A stretch of DNA of 64,000 nt from Pirellula sp. SH-Sr6A. Its GTDB lineage: Bacteria > Planctomycetota > Planctomycetia > Pirellulales > Pirellulaceae. A program made the translations under genes and the position numbers. The DNA lies in assembly GCF_001610875.1 (NCBI RefSeq), contig NZ_CP011272.1, positions 4,879,988 through 4,943,987 on the forward strand, read 5' to 3'. Below, in pieces: positions 19,793-29,400 of this stretch (the first letter of the stretch is position 1; each line of letters starts with the position of its first letter). The notes beneath the pieces were generated by a model that was not told the DNA's origin, made no database searches, and was given only the letters and a program-made list of their open reading frames with translations.

Positions 19793-20764
19793 CTACCAAG
19801 CCGACGTAGCGTCCTTCAAAAGCTCTAAAAAGACCCGAGCCAATGCGGGATCGGCTCCTAAAGTTCTCGTAATCCACCAAGTGATCCCGGAGCCGGCCGC
19901 GCGGCGTTCTCGAATTCGTTGCCGCAATTGGTCGATCAATTCCCCTTCAAATAGCAGGTGCGGTTGCACAATGACCGTGTCACATCCCGAGCGAGAAGCC
20001 CGTTCCAGAAGGTCATCGATGTCGGGCTTGCCACCCGCGAAAAAACCGGTTTCACTCCACGCGACCAAGGATTCTTTGCAGCGAAGCTCGGTGAACAATC
20101 GCATCTTTTCCAAGGCGTCCCGGTCGCTGGTCCCCCGGCCCACCATCGCCAACGCGACAGAGTCCCCTCCCCCCCCGCCTTCCCCGGACCTTCGAACGCC
20201 GAGCCACTGAGCAAGCGGACAATCGCCGGGACGGTCCGGTGCCGAATCGCAACGAGCATTTGGCAACTCCCCAGCAGCACATCCCCCGCTCGGGCAATGA
20301 ACTCCTCCGGGCAAACCCAAAATCTCATCGAATCGAAGCTTGGAGAGAGCTAAAACCGCCGGATGAACTTCCAAGGACGCAGTTTGCGCTAACACCCTCA
20401 GTCCAAGCCCCTCGGCGGAAGCAGCCACCGCATCGGGAATGTCCGACTTCGCATGGGCCGCAGTAAAGAGTAGGACCGGGACAACCACGACCGCCTCACA
20501 GCCCTGCTCGCGGAGCTTGCAAAGCCCCTGCTCTATATCAGGCTCTGCTAACTCCAAAAAACACGCTTCGACAGGGGTGCCCGGCAAAAGGGAAGCGATC
20601 TGATCGCTCAATAGAAGCAATTGTTCCTGTCCTGCGAGCTTGCGGGTCCCGTGTCCAACAACCAGTACCCCCGCATTTCGACCATTCAGTCGATCCCCAA
20701 TCGGATCGGCAACCTCGTCTCGACTCGAAGAAATCGACTTGGCGTGAGGGACTTGTTCGAACAC
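19793..20764 (-). CDS. CbiX/sirohydrochlorin chelatase-like protein, two-domain
   Basis: The 323-residue protein has the CbiX fold twice. The first half has LVVGHGTRKLAGQEQ (metal-binding His), FLELAEPDIEQGL and VVVVPVLLFTAAHAKSDIPD. The second half has MVGRGTSDRDAL and VIVQPHLLFEGELIDQLR. Members insert Co, Ni or Fe into sirohydrochlorin or related rings in cobalamin, F430 or siroheme synthesis. In the second copy the first His of HGT is replaced by Arg (GRGT), so only one half may be fully active. Gly-rich sequence separates the halves. The metal cannot be told from sequence. Confidence 0.85.
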   Translation of the reverse strand: MFEQVPHAKSISSSRDEVADPIGDRLNGRNAGVLVVGHGTRKLAGQEQLLLLSDQIASLLPGTPVEACFLELAEPDIEQGLCKLREQGCEAVVVVPVLLFTAAHAKSDIPDAVAASAEGLGLRVLAQTASLEVHPAVLALSKLRFDEILGLPGGVHCPSGGCAAGELPNARCDSAPDRPGDCPLAQWLGVRRSGEGGGGGDSVALAMVGRGTSDRDALEKMRLFTELRCKESLVAWSETGFFAGGKPDIDDLLERASRSGCDTVIVQPHLLFEGELIDQLRQRIRERRAAGSGITWWITRTLGADPALARVFLELLKDATSAW

Positions 20765-21100
20765 GGAGGTGCACCTAGGTATGCGGATGAGAGGAGATGA
20801 TCCAGTGCAAAAACAGGCAGGCTACGAAGACTGGGAAAGATGAGTTTGCGGATTGAATCGGCATTTACGTTTGGGACGTTTGTAATGGTAACCAACCGCC
20901 AAGTCGTTCAGAAAAATGTCGACTTTTCCTAAAGATCGGGACGGTAACACCTTGGGATGCTAAAACACCCCAGCGGCCGTTTTTCTTATTTGAAACGTTC
21001 GAACTTGTAAACCAGAATTAGCTCGCCTGTGCGCCGATTTTCTCAAGCCCCAACACCTTGAGTTCGCGGGATGCACGAACTTCCAGGGAGTCGATACCGA
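20765..21100. other. Intergenic region, divergent
   Basis: This 336-base gap separates the leftward chelatase gene from the rightward YTV-repeat gene, so promoters for both must lie here. I see no RNA gene, repeat or convincing coding frame. A ribosome site GGGAG stands about ten bases before the ATG at 21,101. Confidence 0.5.
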
Positions 21101-22891
21101 ATGAGCCAACCCATGAGCCTGCGTAACCGACGTCAAAATGCCTTCCGCGCTTTTTTGCTCGTCGGGGTTTGCACCGTTTCCCCATTTGCCTCGAATTCAC
21201 CCCTATTCGGACAACAAGCTTGCGAGGAAGTCGCTCGCTATCGCATCCAGTCCGAAACCGTCTGGGAACCTGTCCAAGTCACGGTGATGAAGGTGGAGTA
21301 CGAGGATCGGACTCTCGAAAAAGAGGTTGTCAGTTATCGCCCCACCTATCAGGAACGCGTGGAGAAGCGGCAATACACAGTTCGAAAACCGGTCACCGAA
21401 ACCTCCAAAAGAGTGGAGCAAGTCACGGTCTACAAACCGGTGATGAAGGAAGAGTGGGTTGACGAAACAACCATGGTTACGGAGACCGCGCAGGTCGAAC
21501 AAGTTGTCACCCGTCAACGACCTGTGACCGAAACCCAGTATCAAACCCGACAGATCGTGGTGCAAAAACCAGTCACCGAAACTCTGATCCAAACTCAGAA
21601 CTATTTGGTGCAGCGGCCTGTTACGGAGACGACATACCAAACTCAGCAATACACCGTGCAACGGCCTGTCTCTGAAACAACTCTGCACACACAGAACTAT
21701 ACGGTGCAGCGACCCGTCACGGAAACGACCTACCAAACCCAGAACTACACTCAACTGCAGCCGGTCACGACCTACCAGCCTGTCGTGGCGGATGTGGGAG
21801 GGTACGTTCCCCAGCAATACTATCACCCGGGTGACACGACGTATCGACTCAGGTGGCAACCGGGCGGATACAACGTCAACGCGCAAACCGGTTCCGCCGC
21901 TTACCGTATGGGTGGACTCGGCTGGGTTCCTTACCAATCGGCCGGTCAAGTCGTCACGCAAAACGTCTACCAACCGAACGTTCAGCAATTCGCGGTTCCG
22001 CAGACCAGCTACATGCCCCAAACGGTTCAACAGCAAGTCCCGGTGACCACGACTCGCATGGTGAACGAAACCATGCAGCAACAAGTTCCGGTCACGACCA
22101 TGAAACTGCAATCGGAAATCGTCCAGCAGCAGATCCCCGTGACCACGACGCGCATGCAATCGGAAATTGTCCAACAACAAACTCCCATCACGCGCACGCG
22201 CATGGAGAGCGAAGTTGTTGAAGAAAAGATTCCCGTCCAAGTCCAAAGGATGGAGACCTATCAAGAAAAAGTGGTTGTGCCTCAAACCGTTCAAAAGCCA
22301 GTCACCCGGAAAGTCGCTCGCCAAAAACTGGAGTACGTACCCGAAGTCGTCGTGCGTGAAGTGCCGGTCGAGCTGACGACCTACAAAGAGGAAGTCGTCT
22401 CGGAAGATGTCGTGATTCGAACTCCGGTCACCGAACGAGTCGTCACGAAAGTACAAGTGCCTCAGCGCATTGCGAGAACAGTCCCTGTCACCGAGACGCG
22501 CATGGTCCCCCGCACACGCATGGTGCGAATCCCTATCGATATCTACGGCAATCCGATCGTGAGCAGCCCGGTCGTCACCGCGAGCGCGACAGGCACGAAC
22601 GCCTCTGACGCAGTCAAGCAAGCGTCGGGTGGAGAGAAATCCCTTTTGAATAACGATTCCGGCACCCCGCAACGTTCGAACAAGCCTGAGTCGGAATCCG
22701 AACTTCCCGCTCCTAGCCCGAAAGCGGCCAAGGAAACGCCGGCACCTCAGGCGGAAGAGCCCAAAAAGGAATCCCCGTCCGACAAACCGCCAACCAGCGG
22801 TGAATCGGCACTCCGTATCAGCCCTCCCGAAGGTGATTCCCCCTCGGCAGCGGCCACGCCCGATCGCATTCGGACCCGAGAAGACGACTGA
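21101..22891 (+). CDS. Exported YTV-repeat protein of planctomycetes
   Basis: The 596-residue protein begins with a signal peptide (RAFLLVGVCTVSPFASNSPL, cleavage near FGQQA). Residues about 60-230 and 300-480 are made of about 11- to 17-residue repeats built on VTETTYQT and NYTVQRPV, with variants such as VPVTTTRM. This is the YTV-type repeat described in planctomycetes such as Rhodopirellula. A short Tyr/Gly-rich domain (YHPGDTTYRLRWQPGGY) lies between the repeat blocks, and the C-terminal 120 residues are a disordered Pro/Glu/Ser tail. It is likely a cell-surface structural protein. An ATG ten codons upstream is less likely as start. Confidence 0.85.
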   Translation: MSQPMSLRNRRQNAFRAFLLVGVCTVSPFASNSPLFGQQACEEVARYRIQSETVWEPVQVTVMKVEYEDRTLEKEVVSYRPTYQERVEKRQYTVRKPVTETSKRVEQVTVYKPVMKEEWVDETTMVTETAQVEQVVTRQRPVTETQYQTRQIVVQKPVTETLIQTQNYLVQRPVTETTYQTQQYTVQRPVSETTLHTQNYTVQRPVTETTYQTQNYTQLQPVTTYQPVVADVGGYVPQQYYHPGDTTYRLRWQPGGYNVNAQTGSAAYRMGGLGWVPYQSAGQVVTQNVYQPNVQQFAVPQTSYMPQTVQQQVPVTTTRMVNETMQQQVPVTTMKLQSEIVQQQIPVTTTRMQSEIVQQQTPITRTRMESEVVEEKIPVQVQRMETYQEKVVVPQTVQKPVTRKVARQKLEYVPEVVVREVPVELTTYKEEVVSEDVVIRTPVTERVVTKVQVPQRIARTVPVTETRMVPRTRMVRIPIDIYGNPIVSSPVVTASATGTNASDAVKQASGGEKSLLNNDSGTPQRSNKPESESELPAPSPKAAKETPAPQAEEPKKESPSDKPPTSGESALRISPPEGDSPSAAATPDRIRTREDD

Positions 22892-22903
22892 GCAAGAATT
22901 GCC

Positions 22904-23980
22904 CTATTCAGGTAGCCCTAATAGAGGCTTGCCTTCTGTGGGCTCCGGTCCGAACATTTGTTCGGCCAATCGCAATAGCAACGTCTCCAACTCTCGGTAA
23001 TACTCCTCGGGTGGAAGGCTCGCTTTGTTGGACCGAAGCTTTGCGATGTCATCTTCGATGCCGTTGATGCTAGCAAGCTTTTCTAGGGAATACTCAGGAC
23101 CTGATCCGAGCCTGTGAACTATCACGCGTTGAGCAAGCCCTCCATCGAGTTGGAGGCCATCGGCCGGCGCCTTGGCTGGTCGCAAACCTCGGAAGAAACT
23201 GGCTGGCGTTCCTTTCTTATCTCCATTGTCATCCAGTAGCGATTGCTCGGATGCCAAGCGACCCTCGTCCCGATAGAACCTAGCCACACTCGCCGAGGCC
23301 GCGAGGAAGGCTTCTAAGATCGACACGCTGGAATCGTGGTCCAAGTCGCTAGCGGGATCCGAAATCGCCAACGACAAATAGCCGCCAAATCGGGCAAAGT
23401 TTTGCTCCGCACCACTTTTGGTCGCAGTGATCACAACCCGATTCTTCCCCGACAAACTGGCGTGAAACGGTCCGCTCGACGATGCACAGTTCACGATGAT
23501 CCATCGACTGGAATCCCCTTCCAAAGCCTTGGCAATTTCATCGGCCGATATATCCGGTCCACGCAAATTGAACTTCGCCCCCGACGCATCATGCGTTCCA
23601 TGTCCGATCAACACCAACCACTTCGGCGCATCGCTCTGTTCATCAGACGATTGCGATCGCTCGGACAAAAACTCTAGAATGCGTGATTTGTCGTCCACCG
23701 ACGCAGAGCTTTGCTCCTCATCGCCAGTTGTTCCATCGATCCATTCGCACTCCGATGGACCGAAGACCTCACTCCAGCGATTCCCCCAAGATTGAAAGAG
23801 CGAACCGTATTCCACCTCACCGGGCGCTCCTAGCACCACGAGCTTCGTGAACGGTTTTTTGATGCCTTGGTCGGTTTGTTCAAACGACTGCGCGAAACCA
23901 CCTATGCTGGAGATACCCACCAACGCGGCCCCACCCAGAGATTGGATAGTCTTAAGCAAGTAGGATCTAGGCCAAGCCAT
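22904..23980 (-). CDS. Clan CD cysteine peptidase (C13/caspase-like), exported
   Basis: From ATG at 23980 the protein has 358 residues. An N-terminal hydrophobic stretch (LGGAALVGISSIGGFAQ) is a probable signal peptide. The catalytic His lies in WLVLIGHGTHD, about residue 128, and the Cys in WIIVNCASSSGPFHA, about residue 165: the His-Gly then strand-Cys order of clan CD peptidases such as legumain. The gene overlaps the end of the GATase/vWA-like membrane gene by 14 bases and is the last of a leftward operon. Substrate is unknown; maturation of an exported partner in the cluster is possible. Confidence 0.75.
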   Translation of the reverse strand: MAWPRSYLLKTIQSLGGAALVGISSIGGFAQSFEQTDQGIKKPFTKLVVLGAPGEVEYGSLFQSWGNRWSEVFGPSECEWIDGTTGDEEQSSASVDDKSRILEFLSERSQSSDEQSDAPKWLVLIGHGTHDASGAKFNLRGPDISADEIAKALEGDSSRWIIVNCASSSGPFHASLSGKNRVVITATKSGAEQNFARFGGYLSLAISDPASDLDHDSSVSILEAFLAASASVARFYRDEGRLASEQSLLDDNGDKKGTPASFFRGLRPAKAPADGLQLDGGLAQRVIVHRLGSGPEYSLEKLASINGIEDDIAKLRSNKASLPPEEYYRELETLLLRLAEQMFGPEPTEGKPLLGLPE

Positions 23981-26420
23981 AGCGTCGTCTCCATCCCCAT
24001 TCCAAACACAAACATGCGATGGCGGCCACAATAACCCAGGATTGATGCCAGAGAGGAAACACGCGTTTCTCTTTGACAGGAATCTCATCGCTCGGGACAT
24101 TCTCCACGAACGCATCCAATTCATCCCACCGCAACAACTTGCCCCCCGACCGCTCGGCCAACTCGCTCAAACTCTTGCGATTCTCCCCCAGCCCCTGAAA
24201 CTCCTTCGCCAAAGGCTCGTATACCCAACCTGATTCGGCCTTCCCTGCATCGCTTCCGTCTTGTCCGGAACACTTTGCCTCGACCGTATAAACTCCCTCC
24301 GTGTCCAATAGAACAATCGTCTCATATCGCCCCGGCGTTTCGGCGGAGGGGTCGGCGAGCAACTCCATCTTCGTTCCGTCCGGCTTTAGAACAATCAGCT
24401 GCACCTGCGCATTGTCTAACGCTTGATAATCAGGACCTTTGACGTCCACGACGATTCTCCGCGCACGCGCGCTGTCTTCACTCTCGATCACCCTGATATC
24501 TACGGATTGGGGAACATCGGTGATGAGCCAACGGAACAACTGCCTCCAAGCTTGATAAAGGGGTGCGGGCTCTTTTCCTTCGCGTCGCATGGCCCAACGC
24601 CACCAATCTCCAATCATGAGTGCCGCCGTGCGCCCGCGACCAAACCGCTGGGTCGCCAACAATGGAATGGGGCCGCTGGCCTCCGAATCCCCTTCGAGAA
24701 CTCCCTGCGCAAGCATCGAAGCACCGGGCTTCAATTCGCGGACGCGATTCCAGACTTGGAAGCCAGGCATCGATTCCAAGCGTTTCTTTTCCCCCGCCTC
24801 GGTATCGGCTAGTCGCATAAACGGCTGGAGCCAACCATCCCGACTCAATTGCATGCGAACCGACGCGATGGTTTCGATATTGGGATCGCTCGTAAGATCG
24901 GCAGCGAAGGGCGTACCCGGGTCATGATAAATAGGGAGCAGCTGGCTTAGCACCGATCGACTAAACTCGCTTCCTCGCATGGACTCCTGTCCCCCTAACG
25001 CGAGTAGCCCACCGCCGCGAATGGAGACAAATTGCCGAAGCATCGACTGCTGCTCCTGCGTGAAAAATTCAGGCTCGATGTCATCCAAGACAATAGCGCG
25101 ATATTGATACAGCTCGCCTAGATCTTTTGGAAAGCCTTTCTGCAACTCGCCCGACTCTTTCACCCCCAATCGAACATACACAGGTTCATCGTATTGTTCT
25201 TTTTCTTCGTCGGAAATGTCTTCAAAGCCGGAGAACAGAGGATTGGAAGAGTCGACCCGATTATCGCGAAAACTGAACTTAGGCTCCTTTTTCGCGATAC
25301 GAATCAATGCGGTCAGCTCGACTTCCGGGTCTTCTGATAACGCTCGCGATAGAAACTTGTATTCCCAATTGGGGCGTCCGGCGACGTAAAGAATCCGGTA
25401 GGGGCCCCTTCCGCGATCGATCACTTGATAGCGTCGATTGTTTAACAACGTCCACTCCGCCTCGGCGCCACTGTCCGATGTGCCTTCAGCCAGTGGTTTG
25501 ACATTCAACTCGTAACCTTGCGCTCCGACGCTTGTCGGCCGAAATCGAAACTCAACCGGGGCATTCTCCTCGTCGTTGGGGAGGGAGACGGTTTTCGCCT
25601 CGATCTCCTTTCCTTCTTGATCTCGCAGCACCACAGTCACCTTTTGATTGCGAAAACCGAGATGGGCAATGGAAGCCGACAAGGTGACCGGCGCGGTTTC
25701 AAAATCCGATTGCGTGACCGAAACATCTGAGATTGCCAGATCGCGGACCTCCGATGCTTCCCCCTGAATGACCGGATAAATCGGTACTGGAAACGCGCGT
25801 TCTCCTGCGAGCTTTTCCCAGTCCGTCGCTTGACCGTCCGTAAAGAGTAGAACTCCGGCTAAAGGCTGTCCCCGAGTGGAATTCGATTCGGAATCATCAG
25901 GCGACTGGTAGCGTTCCACCAAGGATTGAAGCGATCGAATCAAAGCACTCTCGTCACCGGTTTGCTGTATTCCTTCAAAACTGTCGATTGCATGCAATGA
26001 ATGATCGAAGAGATAACGGCGAATGCGAAACTCTTCCCCTAGTTTTCGCATCCAATCCGCTTCGTTCCGCAATCGTTCTTGCGACCAAGCCAATGGGTCT
26101 GTGTAGCCCATGGATTGGCCAATCGACTTCCATGTCTCTCGTGCGCTCTGCGAATTGTCGACCAGCAGGGCAAACGCATTCGCCTGCGGTTTGGCCCGCT
26201 CGGTGCTTCCCATGGGCTCGAGCAAACAGAACAGCAATAAACCAATTCCAATCGCGCGGATCGCGAGTGCCAGTGTCCGATAGCCCATCGGCATTCGACT
26301 GCCTCGATAGGAGAGGATACTCACAAAGAGTAAAAGCGCGCCGGCGATCAATACCCAGGGCATCCATTGGGGCTGCGCGAAGTAGAAGTTCGTCTCCGCC
26401 GAGAGGGTCTCCTCGATCAT
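23967..26420 (-). CDS. Membrane protein with vWA-like and GATase-like domains
   Basis: The 817-residue protein starts with two membrane helices (LIAGALLLFVSILSYRG, LALAIRAIGIGLLLFCLLEP). A vWA-like domain follows (ANAFALLVDNSQSARETW, GVLLFTDGQATDWEKLA). Residues about 350-620 include a class I glutamine-amidotransferase-like domain (ILYVAGRPNWEYKFLSRALS, FVSIRGGGLLALGG). A single helix ends the chain (SWVIVAAIACLCLEWGWRRR). It is similar in plan and in its ends to the 795-residue protein at 42345-44732. Proteins like this accompany MoxR ATPases in planctomycetes; the function is unknown. Confidence 0.8.
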   Translation of the reverse strand: MIEETLSAETNFYFAQPQWMPWVLIAGALLLFVSILSYRGSRMPMGYRTLALAIRAIGIGLLLFCLLEPMGSTERAKPQANAFALLVDNSQSARETWKSIGQSMGYTDPLAWSQERLRNEADWMRKLGEEFRIRRYLFDHSLHAIDSFEGIQQTGDESALIRSLQSLVERYQSPDDSESNSTRGQPLAGVLLFTDGQATDWEKLAGERAFPVPIYPVIQGEASEVRDLAISDVSVTQSDFETAPVTLSASIAHLGFRNQKVTVVLRDQEGKEIEAKTVSLPNDEENAPVEFRFRPTSVGAQGYELNVKPLAEGTSDSGAEAEWTLLNNRRYQVIDRGRGPYRILYVAGRPNWEYKFLSRALSEDPEVELTALIRIAKKEPKFSFRDNRVDSSNPLFSGFEDISDEEKEQYDEPVYVRLGVKESGELQKGFPKDLGELYQYRAIVLDDIEPEFFTQEQQSMLRQFVSIRGGGLLALGGQESMRGSEFSRSVLSQLLPIYHDPGTPFAADLTSDPNIETIASVRMQLSRDGWLQPFMRLADTEAGEKKRLESMPGFQVWNRVRELKPGASMLAQGVLEGDSEASGPIPLLATQRFGRGRTAALMIGDWWRWAMRREGKEPAPLYQAWRQLFRWLITDVPQSVDIRVIESEDSARARRIVVDVKGPDYQALDNAQVQLIVLKPDGTKMELLADPSAETPGRYETIVLLDTEGVYTVEAKCSGQDGSDAGKAESGWVYEPLAKEFQGLGENRKSLSELAERSGGKLLRWDELDAFVENVPSDEIPVKEKRVFPLWHQSWVIVAAIACLCLEWGWRRRYGLA

Positions 26421-29400
26421 CGATTCGTTCCGCTCCCCAAGTTTTCGTAGTAGCGATCCAATTGTCGTTGAAAATTGGCTGGGACAGGATCGCGATCAAT
26501 AGGCACCAGCGCGTTCTTCTCCGCGGCCTTTCGAAGCAACTCCTCGTTGACTTGCTCATGGACGCGGGCCAACGGTTCTGCGATCAATTTCTTGACCAAA
26601 TCCCATTGTGGTTCTTTCGAATGCCGTTTGTATTCCACTCGCATCTCTCGGGCCGCCTCGCGAACCCGGGCCACATCCCCCTTCAAGTTCGGATCGTCGA
26701 CCAACTCCTCCACGTCCCGCAACGCATCGGTCCACTCTCGATAATTCTCACCCGTCAATGGGGCGACGAAGCGACCTTCCCCCTGGGTTGGTCCGCCGCG
26801 CTCACGAGGGAGAAACGACTCGATGCTCGCTCGCTGCGAACCTGAAGAAGAAGGATCCGACGGATTGGCCGAGCCGGGTTGGTTTTGCTGGCCGGGTTGG
26901 TTCGATTCCGTTTGTTGGCTGGGGGAGGGACTCTGTTGACTCTGTTGACTCTGTTGACCAGGTTGACCAGGTTGACCAGGTTGACCAGGTTGACCAGGTT
27001 GGGGCTGCTGACCAGGTTGGGGCTGTTGGCTTTGTTGGGGGGGAGATTGATTGGATTGGATTTCGCGTTCGATTTGATCTTGGGCTCGGTCCAATTCTCG
27101 CAGCGCGCGTTGGAGTGACTCTTGCTCGTTTCCGAGAATGTCTTGGGCAGCCCCTTCAATTCCTTCTCGCAATTGCTCGATCGCTTGACCTGCCTCGCGT
27201 GCTAATTTCTCTGCCGGTTCGTCGAACCCGCGTTCGAGCAACAGCGAAATCTGGGTCAGCCTCTTCTCTACACCTTGTTGAGCTGCTTCACGGTAGGAAT
27301 CGTATAGCTCCTCCGCCAAAAGAGGCTCGCTTGATTCAGCCTCCGCGACGGTATCGCGGATGTTCTGCATCAACTCCTCCCACTTCTTCTGCTGCTCTCG
27401 CCAAGCTTGAGAATCGGGATTCCCCTCCGGGTTCGCTCCTTCTGGACGAAGCGGAGACGCATCGTCTGCATTCGCGTTCAAACTCGCAGGTTCATTGCTT
27501 TGTTCGGATGGATCAAGCTTTTCTTCAAGTTCTCGCTGTTTCTGCTCTAGATCTCTGGCTTGTTGCACCATGTTCTTCATGGTCGACTCCATCTGGCTGG
27601 AGGACTCTTGTCGTAATTGTTCACGAGTCTCGTCCATCTGCCGCTGGGCGCGCGTACCCGAGGAAAGAGCGGAGGAGGTCTCTCCCTGCGCAAGGGCTTG
27701 CGTCGACTGCTGCAATTGCTCGCGCGCCTGTTCGACTTGCTCGCGTGCCTGCTCCATCGCTTGCCGATTCTCGTCTTCGTTCATCCGTTCCAGCAACTCG
27801 TCCGCATCGCGCACCATCTCCTCCTGATCTTCACGAAGACGCTGCAATTGATCTTCGATCTGCTCCTTTTCTTCTTCGGTCTTCGCTTCTTGAAGTGCGT
27901 TCTCTAGGTTTTTGAGCTGCTCGTTGAGGTCCTTTTGCCTCGTGGCCAGCTCTTCCAAGCGATTCATGACCTGTCTCGCTTCCCGTTCTGGAGTGGAGGG
28001 CTCAGAGTCTTGCGCCTGCTGCTCTTCCTGATAGGGGTTCTCCTGATTGTTCAATTCCAGTTGCTCAAGTTGCTGCTGTCGATTCTGCTGCGCGCTGCTG
28101 CGGGAATTGCTCCGGGACTGCTGCCGTTGCTGCTGGACAATGTTGTGTTCGCGTGCCCGTAGTTTCAGAAGTCCTTCATAGGCCTTTCGCTCCAAGTTGA
28201 GAGCCTCGCGGAGTTCGGTCAGGGATTGTTCTTGGCTCGCTGTCTGGAGTCGCTCCATGGCAGACTCCATCGCCCCCTTCAGTTCCTGAAGGTAGGCGGC
28301 CGATTTTTCGTCTTGGACCGACTCCTCCAGTTCCGCCGTTTGCTCCAACGCTGTCGCCTGCGATTCCCCCAATACCTTGACATCCTCCGAGAACGCCGAA
28401 GTTACCTTCTGCGGTTTCTCGCGGCGGAGGATATTCCAAGTCCCCGAGATGATCTGCTTTTGCAGTTCGGCTAACTCCTCGGCTTTCTGGGCCGCCTGGC
28501 TTTGCTGTTGCTGTTGCTGTTGCTGCTGTTGTTGGGCAGTGGGTGCCTCTCCCTCTCGGAAGATTTCTTCGAAGGGGCGAACCTCGGCGAAAAACATATC
28601 CCCCTCGACTCGTCTCACTTGGCCGGTGGTATCGACGTCTTCCGCCCAAAAGAAATAAGAGAGAAGCTGATCGGGCTCCGCTTGCAGGGATTCAAGGTCC
28701 ACTAGGTGGGTGATTTCTAGTTTCCCTGCTTTGGAAGGGGTCGGTTCGATCTGTGACTCGGAAGGCTCCTGAGAACCTAGCATGACCGTCACACCGGTCC
28801 TCTTCACCTCAAAATCGTCCCGAACCATCGCTTTGAGGGGGACCTCTTGGAGAGGTGAAACCCTCAAGTCCTGTGCCTTCGCTAACTTGATCTCGGGCGC
28901 TTCGTTTCGAATCACTTTTGCCGACAACTTTTCATCGAACTTCGCCGAACGATTCTCTCTATCCAACAGCCTCACCATCCACTGCTTCGACGCGTCGATC
29001 TTAAAGGACGCCTCGAGCTGGAGCGGGTTCTCTGCGGAGGGAACTAAAGGGACCGTCACCCCGGTTTCATCGATGAGCTCGGCGCTCTGCAGCGGCTTGT
29101 TCACAAAACAGATCCACTTAAGCTCTGTTCCTTCTGCGACCGTCACGCGACGGGTATCTTCGATCGTTCGCGTGTCCTGCTTGGCATATTCAGGAGGCGC
29201 GATCGTCGCATCGCTCCGAACCAAGCTCGGGAAATCGAAAACCTGGATACGGTAAGCGGGACTCTGGAATCCCTTTGTTTCAACGCGGTAAGTCAAATCG
29301 CGCGTCACCTTGCGAAGATAGCCACCATAGATCGGATCTTGAAGCGAACGTTCCAGTCGGCTCTTGAGACTTTCCGATGGCGAACCTGTGCTGGAAGCCG

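Noticed and set aside
20930-20990. Possible terminator near GGGATGC...CCCC with T-run
   Set aside because: The stem does not pair over more than three or four bases; too weak to call.
21203-22672. Long minus-strand frame (489 codons) opposite the YTV gene
   Set aside because: It is an antisense shadow of the repeat-rich coding sequence; its His/Arg/Leu-rich product has no motif and the plus frame has a signal peptide and known repeat family.
26608-27915. Plus-strand frame of 435 codons
   Set aside because: Antisense to the coiled-coil gene; composition reflects reversed repeat codons.
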